A DNA stretch of 64,000 nucleotides, from the NCBI GenBank assembly GCA_023255735.1, contig JAGDVP010000018.1, forward strand, positions 31,386 through 95,385, given 5' to 3'. Below, piece after piece: positions 41,306 through 51,321 of the stretch. The notes under the pieces were generated by a model, which was not told the DNA's origin, made no database searches, and saw only the letters and a program-made list of their open reading frames with translations. Positions within the stretch are counted from its first letter, which is position 1; the number at the start of each line of letters is the position of its first letter. Position numbers and translations under genes: made by a program. Origin of the DNA: Halothiobacillus sp. (lineage in GTDB: Bacteria > Pseudomonadota > Gammaproteobacteria > Halothiobacillales > Halothiobacillaceae).

Positions 41306-41961
41306 AATGCGGCCTCTTTTTGGTAAATTTGCAGATGACGCTGGGCATCGAGCCCCGGAATGGTAAGCGCGTGCGTGGCGCGGCAAACAAACGGCGATTG
41401 AACCGTCTCATCCACCCGCCCTTTCATGGCTAACCACATGCCATTGGGCGCGGCCAAATGCTCGGTCAACGCCAGAAAATCGGTGGTGCTGGCAAATGCC
41501 CGCGATATGATTTGCTCGTACTGTGCGCCTGTGTACGCTTCGACGCGCCCGCGCACGATTTTGACATTTTTAATCGCCAGCTCGCGCACGGCCGCCTCGG
41601 CAAAGCGCGTCATTTTAAGGTTGGCATCAATTAAGGTGACATCCAACGCGTCATCGGCAAGTGCCAAAATAATACCCGGCAAGCCAGGACCACTGCCCAC
41701 ATCCAGCAACCGCTGCTCTGAGTTAATCCAGGGGCGCACGGCGACAGAATCCAACACATGGCGCACACGCATGTCTTGCAGGGCACGCACAGCGGTGAGG
41801 TTGTAGGCGCGGTTCCATTTGGCCAGCAATTGCAGGTACGCCGCGATGCGCTCCGCCGCCCCTGGCTGAACGGATTGCTGCATCTGCGCCATATCGCCCG
41901 CTATCTGTTCAGCCAGCGTAGCCCGTGCAAAGGAGGGCGTCGTGGCGTTGGACAAAACCAT
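41302..41961 (-). CDS. rsmG: 16S rRNA 7-methylguanosine methyltransferase RsmG
   Basis: Methylates G527 of 16S rRNA. 219 residues with motif I LLDVGSGPGLPGIILAL and the preceding RHVLDSVAVRPW block typical of GidB. The ATG at 41961 shares its A with the mnmG stop codon (TGATG); one codon upstream is a TTG. Coupled to both mnmG and parA. Confidence 0.95.
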   Translation of the reverse strand: MVLSNATTPSFARATLAEQIAGDMAQMQQSVQPGAAERIAAYLQLLAKWNRAYNLTAVRALQDMRVRHVLDSVAVRPWINSEQRLLDVGSGPGLPGIILALADDALDVTLIDANLKMTRFAEAAVRELAIKNVKIVRGRVEAYTGAQYEQIISRAFASTTDFLALTEHLAAPNGMWLAMKGRVDETVQSPFVCRATHALTIPGLDAQRHLQIYQKEAAL

Positions 41962-43847
41962 CAAGCGGATGCCGCCAATAAGGTGCGGCGCTTTAAATGC
42001 ACCAATAATAATGAAATGGCGGCGGGGGTCACGCCCGAAATTCGTAAAGCCTGACCAATGGTGCTCGGCCTTTGTGCCGCAAGCTTGGCGCGTACTTCAT
42101 TGGATAAGCCATGAATTTGCGCGTAATCGAGCTCATCGGGCAACGCTTGCGTTTCAAGCTTGATGGTGCGGCTCACTTCATCGCGCTGCCGATCAACATA
42201 GCCTGCATATTTCACTTCTATTTCGATTTGCTCTGTTACCGCCAGAGGCAATGGGACGGAGGGGGCAAAACTTTGCACCTGCATTAAATGGGCGTAATCC
42301 ATTTCGGGGCGGCGCAGAAGATCCAGCGCGTTCACGCCTTTACTAATGACGCTAGCCACTTGCGTGACTTCCGGGTGATCGGGGTGCAACCATAAATCCG
42401 CCAAGCGACCTCGCTCGGCTTGAATGGCCTCAAGTTTTTCGCCAAAAGCCTGCCAGCGCGCCTCATCCACCAAGCCATAAGCATAGCCCAGCGGGGTTAG
42501 GCGCTGATCGGCATTATCTTCGCGCAACATGAGGCGATATTCAGCCCGGCTTGTGAACATGCGATACGGCTCTTGCGTGCCTTGGGTGATTAAATCGTCG
42601 ATCATCACGCCGATATAGGCTTCATCGCGCCGCAAGCTGAATGGCGAGCGCCCCAGCACCTTTGCTGCCGCATTCGCCCCCGCCATTAATCCTTGTGCCG
42701 CCGCCTCTTCATAGCCCGTGGTACCGTTAATTTGCCCGGCGAAATAAAGCCCCGCAATGGCTCGGGTTTCCAGCGTGGGTTTTAAGCCGCGCGGATCGAA
42801 AAAGTCATACTCAATCGCATAGCCCGGGCGCGTGATGATGGCGTGTTCAAAGCCGCGAATTGAGCGCACATAAGCGAGCTGAATATCAAATGGCAAGCTG
42901 GTTGAAATGCCGTTGGGATAAATTTCATTGGTGGTTAGCCCTTCGGGCTCAACAAACACTTGATGCGAGTCTTTATCAGCAAAACGGTGAATTTTATCTT
43001 CAATGGAAGGGCAATAACGTGGCCCCACGCCTTCAATCACGCCCGTGAACATGGGGGAGCGATCTAAACCGCCGCGAATAATATCGTGCGTGCGTTCATT
43101 GGTATGGGTGATGTAGCAATCGATTTGCCGCGGGTGATCGGCCAGCGAGCCCATAAAGGAGAACACCGGTTCAGGTGTATCGCCAGGCTGTACTTGCATC
43201 ACCGACAAATCAATTGAGCGAATATCAATACGCGGCGGCGTGCCTGTTTTCAGGCGCCCGACACCCAGCGACAATTCGCGCAACCGATCGGCAAGGCGCT
43301 TGGCGGGTGGGTCGCCTGCACGACCGCCTTGGTAATGATTCATGCCGATGTGAATTTGGCCTGCCAAAAAAGTGCCCGCCGTTAACACCACCGCCTTGCC
43401 GGTGAACTCGATACCCGCCTGAGTGCGCACGCCCGTAACGCAATCGCCCTCAAGAATGAGATCATCGATAGCTTGCTGAAACAGCATTAAATTAGGCTGA
43501 TTTTCCAGCATGTGCCGAATGGCGGACTTATAGAGAACTCGATCGGCCTGCGCCCGGGTTGCGCGAACGGCCGGCCCTTTGCGGGCATTAAGCGTGCGAA
43601 ACTGGATACCCGCTTGATCTGCCGCCCGCGCCATCGCGCCGCCTAAGGCATCAATCTCTCGAACTAGGTGGCCTTTGCCAATGCCACCGATGGCTGGGTT
43701 GCAACTCATTTGCCCCAAGGTTTCGATGTTATGCGTTACCAGCAAGGTGCGAGCACCCATCCGCGCGGCCGCCAGCGCGGCCTCGGTACCCGCATGACCG
43801 CCGCCCACAATAATCACATCAAAAATTTCTGGATAACGCACGGACAA
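41961..43847 (-). CDS. mnmG: tRNA uridine-5-carboxymethylaminomethyl enzyme MnmG
   Basis: FAD enzyme that, with MnmE, modifies the wobble uridine of several tRNAs, 628 residues. The N-terminal dinucleotide fold [22 protein letters not shown], the [21 protein letters not shown] block, and the C-terminal helical domain ([19 protein letters not shown]) are typical. First gene of the mnmG-rsmG-parAB run. Confidence 0.97.
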   Translation of the reverse strand: MSVRYPEIFDVIIVGGGHAGTEAALAAARMGARTLLVTHNIETLGQMSCNPAIGGIGKGHLVREIDALGGAMARAADQAGIQFRTLNARKGPAVRATRAQADRVLYKSAIRHMLENQPNLMLFQQAIDDLILEGDCVTGVRTQAGIEFTGKAVVLTAGTFLAGQIHIGMNHYQGGRAGDPPAKRLADRLRELSLGVGRLKTGTPPRIDIRSIDLSVMQVQPGDTPEPVFSFMGSLADHPRQIDCYITHTNERTHDIIRGGLDRSPMFTGVIEGVGPRYCPSIEDKIHRFADKDSHQVFVEPEGLTTNEIYPNGISTSLPFDIQLAYVRSIRGFEHAIITRPGYAIEYDFFDPRGLKPTLETRAIAGLYFAGQINGTTGYEEAAAQGLMAGANAAAKVLGRSPFSLRRDEAYIGVMIDDLITQGTQEPYRMFTSRAEYRLMLREDNADQRLTPLGYAYGLVDEARWQAFGEKLEAIQAERGRLADLWLHPDHPEVTQVASVISKGVNALDLLRRPEMDYAHLMQVQSFAPSVPLPLAVTEQIEIEVKYAGYVDRQRDEVSRTIKLETQALPDELDYAQIHGLSNEVRAKLAAQRPSTIGQALRISGVTPAAISLLLVHLKRRTLLAASA

Positions 43848-44301
43848 CTCCGATCAATCAACAATATAAGCCCATTTAACGCGCACCCGCGCCGCAACAA
43901 CACAGCCCCATTCAATTTTGGGTGGTGTATTTTACGACCAACCGCAGCCAAAATCGAGACAAATAACAAAATATCTCAAGAAAACAGGGTGATAGATGAA
44001 TCAAGATGCTTAAATCCGCTATTTTTCGGATCGGCATGTCTGCGCGATACTGTACAAGATAGCGGGCAACCCGAACTATGCGGCTACTTTATACCCTGCT
44101 TTTTTTCGGGCAGAATACCCGGCTCACTCAGGCGCGTGGGTGAGGAAGTTAAAACGCGCGCCCTTAATGCGCCCCAAGTATCGGGTTGCAACTTGACACG
44201 CGCAAACCCCGCCCCAATGGGCAAACACGATGATAAGGCCTCTTTGGGGACTCTACCGCTGCGAATGCACCCTTTAAACTATTTTTTAGAATCAGGTAAT
44301 A
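43848..44301. other. Noncoding gap upstream of mnmG
   Basis: About 450 bp between two divergent genes. In E. coli the replication origin lies at this place, but no TTATCCACA-type DnaA box or AT-rich unwinding repeat was seen. It presumably holds the two promoters. Nothing else recognised. Confidence 0.5.
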
Positions 44302-44745
44302 ATGAACACATTGACTGAATCCCGTATTTTTTCCACCTTAATTATGTTGGGCATTGCCCTGATTGCCGCATTGGCGATTTCTCAAATTCAATCGGCACAA
44401 TTGATTGAATCCACCGCCCTGCGCTTTATCGCAACCACGGCCATTATTTTTATTGTGATTTTATTAGCCAGCCTTTTACCTAGGAAAACGTCCACAAACA
44501 CCCAAAACCCCACCCATGGGGATGAACCCTTAACGCCGCACCGCGAAACCGGACACGTGAAATGGTTTAATACCGAAAAGGGGTTTGGCTTTATTGTGCG
44601 CGAAAATGGTGACGATTTATTCGTGCATTTTCGTGCCGTCGGGGATGGCTCAACTTTGCAGCTCGTTGAAGGACAAAAAGTGGAATACCACATTGGCCAA
44701 GGCCGTAAAGGCCCTCAAGCCGAACAGGTTGTGGTGCTGGAATAA
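44302..44745 (+). CDS. Membrane-anchored cold-shock-domain protein
   Basis: A 147-residue fusion: two membrane segments (about 10-28 and 38-60), a Thr/Pro-rich linker, then a cold-shock domain (about 82-147). The domain keeps the first strand [15 protein letters not shown] with RNP1 (KGFGFI) and RNP2 (LFVHF), so nucleic acid binding is likely. Typical Csp proteins are free and about 70 residues; the anchor would place this one at the inner membrane. Function unknown. It stands alone and its 3' end converges on oxyR with 17 bp between. Confidence 0.78.
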   Translation: MNTLTESRIFSTLIMLGIALIAALAISQIQSAQLIESTALRFIATTAIIFIVILLASLLPRKTSTNTQNPTHGDEPLTPHRETGHVKWFNTEKGFGFIVRENGDDLFVHFRAVGDGSTLQLVEGQKVEYHIGQGRKGPQAEQVVVLE

Positions 44746-44762
44746 ACATTCCAATAGCGCGC

Positions 44763-45701
44763 CTATATCGCTTGGCAACAGGCGGGTTTATGGGCGCGAA
44801 TTAAATCGCTTAAAAGATCAACCGCCGCGCATCGGGCATACCGCTCGCGGCTAGCTACGGCCACATCTCGGTAAGGCACCGGCGCCTCGAAGGGAAAATA
44901 CCGAATTAAATCGCCCGCTTGACCGGCATGTGTTGTGTTCGATGAGCACGGCAACACGGTAATGCCAGCGCCGGATGCCACCATCATGCGCATGGTTTCA
45001 AGTGAGCCGCCTTCCAGTGTTTTTTGCAAACGCCCCGTACTTGCCGGCTGCGCGCAAGCAGGACACATGCTCAACACCTGATCGCGAAAGCAATGCCCCT
45101 GACCCAGCATAAGCAAATCATGCGCCGCTAATGACGTCACCGACACCGCGCCCGTCTTGGCTAACTCAGAAGAGAGTGGGTGCTCGCTTGGTACAGCTAC
45201 CGTAAAAGGCTCACGATACACTGGGGTTATCACCAAGCGCGGTGCACTGAAAGGCAGCGAAAGCACCACCGCATCCAACGCGCCCTGTTGCAGCTTGAGC
45301 GCCAAATCGTGGGTAAAGCCTTCGACAATTTCCACCGGCATGCGCGGCGCCCGCCGATGCAGCGCCGGAATAAGCCCCGGCAATAAATAGGGCCCAATGG
45401 TATAAATCAAACCAATGCGCAGGGTGCCGACCAACGGATCCTTAGCGGCATCGGCCAGCGTTTGCAACTGATCGGCTTCCTGCAATACCCGCTCTGCCTG
45501 CTCAATGATGGCCTCACCGCGCGGGGTGATGCGCAATTCCGTGCGGCTGGCGCGTTCAAATATCTGCACGCCCAAGGTATCTTCGATCCGTTTAACGCCG
45601 ACGCTTAAAGTCGGCTGGCTAACGAAGCACGCTAACGCCGCACGGCCAAAATGTCGTTCGCGCGCAACGGCTACAATGTACTTCAACTCGGTTAATGTCA
45701 T
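44763..45701 (-). CDS. oxyR: OxyR peroxide-responsive regulator
   Basis: LysR-type activator of 312 residues. N-terminal helix-turn-helix (about 1-60, ELKYIVAVARERHFGRAALAC) and a co-inducer domain containing GHCFRDQVLSMC: C204 and C213 have the spacing of the peroxidatic and resolving Cys of E. coli OxyR (199/208). A third Cys, C216, follows. Divergent trxA, 156 bp away, is a plausible target because thioredoxin genes belong to many OxyR regulons, but no full OxyR site was recognised. Confidence 0.88.
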   Translation of the reverse strand: MTLTELKYIVAVARERHFGRAALACFVSQPTLSVGVKRIEDTLGVQIFERASRTELRITPRGEAIIEQAERVLQEADQLQTLADAAKDPLVGTLRIGLIYTIGPYLLPGLIPALHRRAPRMPVEIVEGFTHDLALKLQQGALDAVVLSLPFSAPRLVITPVYREPFTVAVPSEHPLSSELAKTGAVSVTSLAAHDLLMLGQGHCFRDQVLSMCPACAQPASTGRLQKTLEGGSLETMRMMVASGAGITVLPCSSNTTHAGQAGDLIRYFPFEAPVPYRDVAVASRERYARCAAVDLLSDLIRAHKPACCQAI

Positions 45702-45857
45702 ACAAATCCAGCAGCGGTTGGTTAAAAAATCAAAGCAGGTTTGGTGTCAATTCACAGTTAAAACTTGCAAAGCTGCAAAAGCCCGTGAACAATTATCTTT
45801 TATGGCGCATCCATGATCTATCTTCATGGGTAATGATTGACACTGAGGAGTATCACC

Positions 45858-46184
45858 GTGAGCGACAAAATCGCCTATATCAATGATGGCAACTTCGATA
45901 CTGAAGTGCTGAAAAACGATCTACCCGTTCTGGTTGATTATTGGGCAGAATGGTGCGGCCCTTGCCGAATGATTGCCCCCATTTTAGATGAAGTGGCCGA
46001 GCAATACGCCGGTAAAGTTAAAGTGGCTAAATTGAATATCGATGAAAACCCAGAAACACCGAGGCTACATGGGATTCGGGGCATTCCCACATTAATGCTG
46101 TTCAAAAATGGCAAAGTAGAAGGCACCAAAGTGGGCGCGGTTTCTAAATCGCAACTCACCGCGTTTATCGACGGCGCGCTTTAA
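45858..46184 (+). CDS. trxA: Thioredoxin 1
   Basis: Cytoplasmic disulfide reductase, 108 residues, with the WCGPC active site and [18 protein letters not shown] containing the cis-Pro. The start is taken as GTG at 45858: it follows GAGGAG by seven bases and gives [12 protein letters not shown], matching E. coli's SDKI start; an upstream ATG would add a tail not found in the family. Next on the strand is rho, the E. coli order as well. Confidence 0.93.
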   Translation: MSDKIAYINDGNFDTEVLKNDLPVLVDYWAEWCGPCRMIAPILDEVAEQYAGKVKVAKLNIDENPETPRLHGIRGIPTLMLFKNGKVEGTKVGAVSKSQLTAFIDGAL

Positions 46185-46192
46185 TTCTGGCG

Positions 46193-46227
46193 GTTTCGGC
46201 GCTTGCCTGTTGGCAGTTCGCCGAAAC
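46193..46227 (+). promoter_or_regulatory. Strong stem-loop in the trxA-rho interval
   Basis: GTTTCGGCG pairs perfectly with CGCCGAAAC (9 bp), with an inner TGCC/GGCA stem and a TGTT loop. It begins 9 bp after trxA and lies 130 bp before rho. No T-run follows, so it is not a classic terminator; it could stabilise the trxA mRNA end or take part in rho leader attenuation. Confidence 0.55.
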
Positions 46228-46356
46228 TGTGCCAAAATCAATTTTAATTAACGATACTCATCGTTTACTTTATCGTCATCTGGCACCTCGCCAATCTCAA
46301 TTTTCCCCCACCCAAGCTGTAAGGCTTCCTTTTTCATAGCTGCATAAATCTATCCG

Positions 46357-47616
46357 ATGAATCTAACCGAACTCAAAGCAAAACCCGTCACCGACCTTGT
46401 TGCCATGGCAGAATCCTTAGGCATCGAGAATATCGCCCGTACCCGCAAGCAAGATGTAATTTTTGCGCTGCTTAAATCGCACGCCAAAACCGGCGAATCC
46501 ATTTTCGGCGATGGGGTGCTTGAAATTCTCCCCGATGGCTTTGGGTTTTTACGGGGCGCGGATGCCTCTTATCTGGCCGGCCCTGCGGATGTGTATGTAT
46601 CGCCTTCGCAAATTCGGCGTTTTAATTTGCAAACCGGCGATACGATCGCAGGTACGGTGCGCGCTCCGAAAGATGGTGAGCGCTATTTCGCATTGCTTAA
46701 AATCGACACCATTAATTTTGAACAGCCTAATGTCTCCAAAGGCAAGGTATTGTTCGAAAACTTAACGCCGCTGCACGCCAATTCCCGCATGCGCATGGAG
46801 CGCGGCAATGGCTCGACTGAGGATTTAACCGCGCGTATTATCGATATCGTATCGCCCATCGGCAAAGGCCAGCGCGGCTTGGTCGTCTCCCCGCCAAAAG
46901 CGGGGAAAACCATGATGCTGCAAAACATCGCGCAAAGCATTACCAGCAATTATCCCGAATGCGACTTGATTGTGCTGCTCATTGACGAGCGCCCGGAAGA
47001 AGTCACGGAGATGCAACGCACGGTGCGCGGCGAGGTGGTGGCCTCAACGTTTGATGAACCAGCCACCCGGCATGTGCAAGTGGCGGAGATGGTGATCGAA
47101 AAAGCCAAACGCTTGGTTGAACACAAGCGTGATGTGGTGATTTTACTAGACTCGATCACCCGCTTGGCGCGCGCGTACAACACCGTGGTGCCTTCATCGG
47201 GCAAAGTGTTAACCGGCGGGGTGGATGCTAATGCCTTGCACCGGCCAAAACGCTTTTTTGGTGCCGCGCGCAACATCGAAGAAGGCGGCAGCCTGACCAT
47301 TATCGCGACCGCCCTAATCGACACTGGCTCGAAGATGGACGAGGTGATCTACGAAGAATTCAAAGGCACCGGCAACATGGAGTTGCATTTAGATCGCCGC
47401 ATTGCAGAGAAACGGGTTTATCCCGCCATCAACATCAATCGCTCCGGGACCCGTCGTGAGGAGCTATTAACGGATACCGAAGAACTGCAAAAAATGTGGA
47501 TTTTGCGTAAATTCTTGCATCCCATGAGCGAGCTCGAATCTATGGAGTTTTTGCTCGATAAATTGCAAAAAACCAAAACCAACAATGAGTTTTACGATTC
47601 GATGCGGCGCGGTTAA
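46357..47616 (+). CDS. rho: Transcription termination factor Rho
   Basis: Hexameric RNA helicase, 419 residues as in E. coli. N-terminal helical lead [22 protein letters not shown]-binding fold [13 protein letters not shown], Walker [12 protein letters not shown], and the Q- and R-loop regions ([20 protein letters not shown]). Its terminator follows directly. Confidence 0.98.
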   Translation: MNLTELKAKPVTDLVAMAESLGIENIARTRKQDVIFALLKSHAKTGESIFGDGVLEILPDGFGFLRGADASYLAGPADVYVSPSQIRRFNLQTGDTIAGTVRAPKDGERYFALLKIDTINFEQPNVSKGKVLFENLTPLHANSRMRMERGNGSTEDLTARIIDIVSPIGKGQRGLVVSPPKAGKTMMLQNIAQSITSNYPECDLIVLLIDERPEEVTEMQRTVRGEVVASTFDEPATRHVQVAEMVIEKAKRLVEHKRDVVILLDSITRLARAYNTVVPSSGKVLTGGVDANALHRPKRFFGAARNIEEGGSLTIIATALIDTGSKMDEVIYEEFKGTGNMELHLDRRIAEKRVYPAININRSGTRREELLTDTEELQKMWILRKFLHPMSELESMEFLLDKLQKTKTNNEFYDSMRRG

Positions 47617-47632
47617 TTTTTCCGCCCACCAA

Positions 47633-47660
47633 AAACCCCGCATCAAAGCGGGGTTTTTTA
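47633..47660. terminator. Terminator after rho
   Basis: AAACCCCG/CGGGGTTT 8-bp stem with an 8-base loop and TTTTTT, 16 bp after the rho stop. It also faces the lipoprotein gene ending at 47678 and may serve both strands. Confidence 0.88.
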
Positions 47661-47677
47661 TGACTTCACATGGCGTT

Positions 47678-48331
47678 TTACTGCGAGGGAATTAAGGTAA
47701 TACCTTTTGGCAGGGCGGTTTGATGCGCGGCGATATAGGCATTCAAGCCTGTGCGTTCAGCATCACAGGCGGGCAAGGCGATAATCTGATCGGCTAAATT
47801 ACTGAAACTGACTTTAATATCACCGTGGAAAAACCAGCCACCCACGCCCTGTGCGTGGGTTTTGATGAGCGCGTAGGCGCAAGCATTCTGCGCTACCTTA
47901 TCGATAATCACTTCCGTGCCATTCACGGTAATGGTGGTGGTATAGGTGTGGGCTTGATCCATATACGCATCCATTAAAAATAATTTATCCCAAGCACGCG
48001 GATTTTGGCCACTTAAAATGGCATTCTCCATGAACAGCAGATGGCTTTTGAGGTTATTAGCTTGCTCGGTGGTTTGGGTGGCGATTGCCCAGCGCACGCT
48101 CATATTGGCATCATCGAAAGTAGCAGCCGGCGAGTTACTGGTGCCTGCGGTGGTGTAGGACGGGTAATTGGTGGCCAAATAGCTGATATACGATTCAGTG
48201 GGCGCTTTGGCGGCGGGTGCCGCGCCGCTGGTAGGCGAACCGCTGGTAGGCGAGGAACCACCGCCGCCGCAACCGGTAACAAGTAGGGTGGCTGAAATTA
48301 ACGCGGTAACTAACGGCAAACGCGGGCTCAT
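47678..48331 (-). CDS. Lipoprotein of unknown function
   Basis: A 217-residue precursor with a clear lipoprotein signal (hydrophobic 6-18, lipobox LVTGC, lipidated C21), then a Gly/Ser/Pro/Thr tether (about 22-43) and a domain rich in aromatic and polar residues (SYISYLATNYPSY, WDKLFLMDAYMDQAHTY). No family recognised. The export signal and single-gene layout suggest an outer-membrane-anchored periplasmic or surface protein. Two Cys in the domain (in QNACAYAL and LPACDAER) may form a disulfide. Confidence 0.7.
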   Translation of the reverse strand: MSPRLPLVTALISATLLVTGCGGGGSSPTSGSPTSGAAPAAKAPTESYISYLATNYPSYTTAGTSNSPAATFDDANMSVRWAIATQTTEQANNLKSHLLFMENAILSGQNPRAWDKLFLMDAYMDQAHTYTTTITVNGTEVIIDKVAQNACAYALIKTHAQGVGGWFFHGDIKVSFSNLADQIIALPACDAERTGLNAYIAAHQTALPKGITLIPSQ

Positions 48332-48451
48332 GGATAACTCCCCAAGATGATTTACAAAAATTCGGTCGGCATTAATTTACTGATGCCAAAACCTGTTTTG
48401 CTAATATCTTCGAAAATTGTATCCCGCCGATGTCGGAATCGTTACAAGCGG

Positions 48452-49738
48452 TTACCGCGCTGCGTCTTCGCGGGCAGCGGCGCGCCAGCCGATGTCCTCT
48501 CGATAAAAACCGCCTTTAAAATCAATCGCTTTAACGCCGGCATAGGCGCTAGCTTGCGCTGCGCGAACGCTATCCCCTAAGGCGGTCACGCACAAAACCC
48601 GCCCGCCAGCGGTGACCACAGCGCCATCAACCCGGCGCGTGCCCGCATGAAAGGCTTTCACTCCGGTGGGCAGGGTATCTAGGCCGTGAATTTCGTCCCC
48701 GGCGCGGATCTCGAACGGGTAGCCTTCTGCCGCCATCACCACGCCAACCGCCGTGTGCGGGTTCCAATCGCAGCGAACCGTATCGAGCTTGCCGGCGATA
48801 CCGGCTTCCAGCAAATCCACCAAATCGGTGTTCAGCCGCAGCATAATCGGCTGGGTTTCCGGGTCACCAAAGCGGCAATTAAATTCGAGCACGTTTGGCT
48901 TGCCGGCGGCATCAATCATAAGGCCTGCGTACAAAAAGCCGGTGTAAGGTACGCCCTCAAGCGCCATCCCCTTTACGGTCGGCTCAATCACGGTGCGCAT
49001 AACAAGTTCGGCGATCTCGGGCGTCACCACGGGCGCGGGCGAATAAGCGCCCATGCCGCCGGTATTAGGACCCGTATCACCGTTATCGCGGGCTTTGTGA
49101 TCTTGGCTTGTGGCCATCGGCAGGATGTTGTCGCCATCGACCATAACAATAAAGCTCGCTTCCTCGCCGGCTAAAAACGCTTCAATCACGACGCGTGAGC
49201 CGGCAGCGCCAAATTGGCCGCCGAATATGTCGAGAATGGCCGCTTCGGCTTCGGCTACTGTTTGCGCCACAATCACGCCTTTGCCCGCCGCCAAGCCATC
49301 GGCTTTAACAACGATGGGCGCGCCGTGTTCGCGCACATAGCTCAAAGCGGGCGCGGACTCGGTAAACACGCGATACGCGGCGGTGGGAATGCGATGGCGT
49401 GCGAGAAAATCCTTGCTAAATGCCTTGGAGCCCTCTAACTGAGCGGCGGCTTTCGTAGGACCAAAAATGGCCAAGCCCGCATCGCGGAAGGTATCAACCA
49501 CCCCCAGCACCAGCGGCACCTCAGGGCCCACCACAGTGAGTGCCACGCCTTCGCGCGCGGCGAAGGCGACCAAGCCGGCCACATCCGTGACCGCAATTGG
49601 CACGTTTTCGCATTTGGCTTCTGCTGCCGTGCCCGGGTTACCCGGTGCAACGAATACCGTGGTCACACGGGGCGACTGCGCCAATTTCCACGCCAAGGCG
49701 TGCTCACGCCCCCCCCCACCGATTACTAACACCTTCAT
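48452..49738 (-). CDS. purD: Phosphoribosylamine-glycine ligase
   Basis: GARS, second step of purine synthesis, 428 residues. ATP-grasp enzyme with [19 protein letters not shown] at the N-terminus, [32 protein letters not shown] (nucleotide loop) and [13 protein letters not shown] (metal ligands). ATG at 49738 gives the standard start; about 50 codons of possible upstream reading overlap the divergent trmL promoter. purH is not adjacent. Confidence 0.96.
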   Translation of the reverse strand: MKVLVIGGGGREHALAWKLAQSPRVTTVFVAPGNPGTAAEAKCENVPIAVTDVAGLVAFAAREGVALTVVGPEVPLVLGVVDTFRDAGLAIFGPTKAAAQLEGSKAFSKDFLARHRIPTAAYRVFTESAPALSYVREHGAPIVVKADGLAAGKGVIVAQTVAEAEAAILDIFGGQFGAAGSRVVIEAFLAGEEASFIVMVDGDNILPMATSQDHKARDNGDTGPNTGGMGAYSPAPVVTPEIAELVMRTVIEPTVKGMALEGVPYTGFLYAGLMIDAAGKPNVLEFNCRFGDPETQPIMLRLNTDLVDLLEAGIAGKLDTVRCDWNPHTAVGVVMAAEGYPFEIRAGDEIHGLDTLPTGVKAFHAGTRRVDGAVVTAGGRVLCVTALGDSVRAAQASAYAGVKAIDFKGGFYREDIGWRAAAREDAAR

Positions 49739-49811
49739 GACTCTGCCTCGATTGCTTTTAATTTCAATAAAATTGGCGACATTTTGCCACACCCACCGGA
49801 TAATTCCGCCC

Positions 49812-50297
49812 ATGATCGACATCGTGCTGTTTGAACCTGAAATTCCGCCCAATACTGGCAACATTATTCGCCTGTGTGCCAACACCGGCGCGCGGTTGCA
49901 TTTAGTTGAACCCTTGGGGTTTAAAATGGATGAGAAAGCCTTGCGGCGCGCGGGGTTGGATTATCACGAGTTTGCAGAAATCAAAATCCATCCTAACTGG
50001 CAGGCGGCCAAGCTCGCGTTTGCCGGCAGGCGGTTATTCGCACTCACCACCAAAGGCAGCGCGCCGTTTCACGAGGTACGATTTGCGCCAAATGACGTGC
50101 TGGTATTTGGGCCGGAAACCCGTGGCCTGCCTTTAGTGGTTTTAGATGAGTTTTCTTGCGATACCCGCTTGCGACTGCCGATGCGCGCCGATTCCCGCAG
50201 TTTAAATTTATCCAATACCGTCGCCATTGCGGTGTTTGAAGTGTGGCGGCAATTGGATTTCGTGGGCGCAGGCAGACGGGAATTACCCACAAAATGA
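49812..50297 (+). CDS. trmL: tRNA (cytidine/uridine-34-2'-O)-methyltransferase TrmL
   Basis: SPOUT methyltransferase of 161 residues that 2'-O-methylates the wobble base of two tRNA-Leu isoacceptors. Characteristic [30 protein letters not shown] and the knot-forming [20 protein letters not shown]. The ATG at 49812 begins the family N-terminus. Its stop overlaps trmO by 4 bases. Confidence 0.95.
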   Translation: MIDIVLFEPEIPPNTGNIIRLCANTGARLHLVEPLGFKMDEKALRRAGLDYHEFAEIKIHPNWQAAKLAFAGRRLFALTTKGSAPFHEVRFAPNDVLVFGPETRGLPLVVLDEFSCDTRLRLPMRADSRSLNLSNTVAIAVFEVWRQLDFVGAGRRELPTK

Positions 50298-51043
50298 ATA
50301 CCCCGCACAACGCGGCGCTGCACGTGCATCCGATCGCCATTGCCCGCAGCCCCTTCAAAAGCCGCTTTGGTATCCCGAGGCAATCGGGCTTAGTTGCCGA
50401 TGCCTTGGGCGTCATTCAACCCATTAAACCGTGGCACCGACAAGAGGCCTGGGTGGGGATTGAGCAATACTCTCACCTCTGGCTGATTTGGCAGGTGCAC
50501 GATCGCCCGCATCAACCCGCTTCCAGCGTGCGCCCGCCGCGCTTGGGCGGCAATGTCAAACTGGGGGTGTTTGCAACCCGCTCGCCGGCCAGGCCCAACC
50601 CGATCGGCTTATCACTCGTTAAGTTGTTGCACTTGGAACATCATAACGGCCACGTGCTGCTTCATGTGAGTGGGCTGGATTTGCTCGATGGCACGCCCAT
50701 TCTCGACATTAAACCGCACATTGCATTTACCGATTGCCCACTCAATTCCCACAGCGGCATGGCGCGAGAGGCGCCGCTGCGCTTACCGGTTGATTGGTCG
50801 GCCATCCCACGTGCTGTGCGCGATCTTCTCACGATGAACGAGCAATCCGTCATTGAGCAAACCCTCGCACTCGACCCGCGCCCGGCATTTCATGACGATG
50901 CCGAGCGGGTGTATCACTGCCCGTTATTTGGTTGGCATGTGCAGTTTCGGGTGCAAAACCGCATCGTGCTTATCATCGGGCTAAGCGCGCTACCACCCAG
51001 CGGCGCACCCAATCGAACAACCACCCCAATCCATACAGGGTGA
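50294..51043 (+). CDS. trmO: tRNA (N6-threonylcarbamoyladenosine-37-N6)-methyltransferase TrmO
   Basis: TsaA/VirR-like enzyme, 249 residues, that adds a methyl group to t6A37 of threonine tRNAs. Conserved [37 protein letters not shown] and [16 protein letters not shown] are present. It overlaps trmL by 4 bases, pairing two anticodon-loop modification genes. Its 3' end overlaps the minus-strand membrane gene by 60 bases or more. Confidence 0.92.
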   Translation: MNTPHNAALHVHPIAIARSPFKSRFGIPRQSGLVADALGVIQPIKPWHRQEAWVGIEQYSHLWLIWQVHDRPHQPASSVRPPRLGGNVKLGVFATRSPARPNPIGLSLVKLLHLEHHNGHVLLHVSGLDLLDGTPILDIKPHIAFTDCPLNSHSGMAREAPLRLPVDWSAIPRAVRDLLTMNEQSVIEQTLALDPRPAFHDDAERVYHCPLFGWHVQFRVQNRIVLIIGLSALPPSGAPNRTTTPIHTG

Positions 51044-51312
51044 TAAAGGTAGGCAGGCCAAACACGAGATAGGCCGTTGCCCAGTTTAAGTGCAAAAAAA
51101 AGCCAATGCGCCAATCCCAACGCAACCACCCCCGCCATTTGCAAGGCGATCGGTAACTGCAAAAATATAAATTGCCCTTTCGCGTCTGCGCCAGCGCTGA
51201 AGGCCATCCATAAGCATAGGGCTATGATTACGGCGTAAATCACACATAAAACCAAGCCCGTTATACTGAACAAAACCCGTCGCCTGTGCGGCGCTCTATC
51301 GGCGGACTCCAT
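50914..51312 (-). CDS. Small membrane protein, probably frameshifted
   Basis: Unrecognised membrane protein. From the ATG at 51312 the frame gives two convincing membrane segments (about residues 13-38 and 48-72), then turns into implausible sequence antisense to trmO. The +1 frame of the same stretch continues well: [32 protein letters not shown] and RLAR, then TGA at 50983. A T8 run (51092-51099 region) lies near the switch. The real product is therefore likely about 110 residues with a third membrane segment ending at 50983. A sequencing error, a mutation or slippage could each explain it. It begins 9 bp after gpsA. Confidence 0.5.
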   Translation of the reverse strand: MESADRAPHRRRVLFSITGLVLCVIYAVIIALCLWMAFSAGADAKGQFIFLQLPIALQMAGVVALGLAHWLFFALKLGNGLSRVWPAYLYHPVWIGVVVRLGAPLGGSALSPMISTMRFCTRNCTCQPNNGQ

Positions 51313-51321
51313 CGCGAGCAG

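Noticed and set aside
43848..44301. Replication origin next to mnmG
   Set aside because: The position matches E. coli, but no DnaA boxes or AT-rich repeats were seen.
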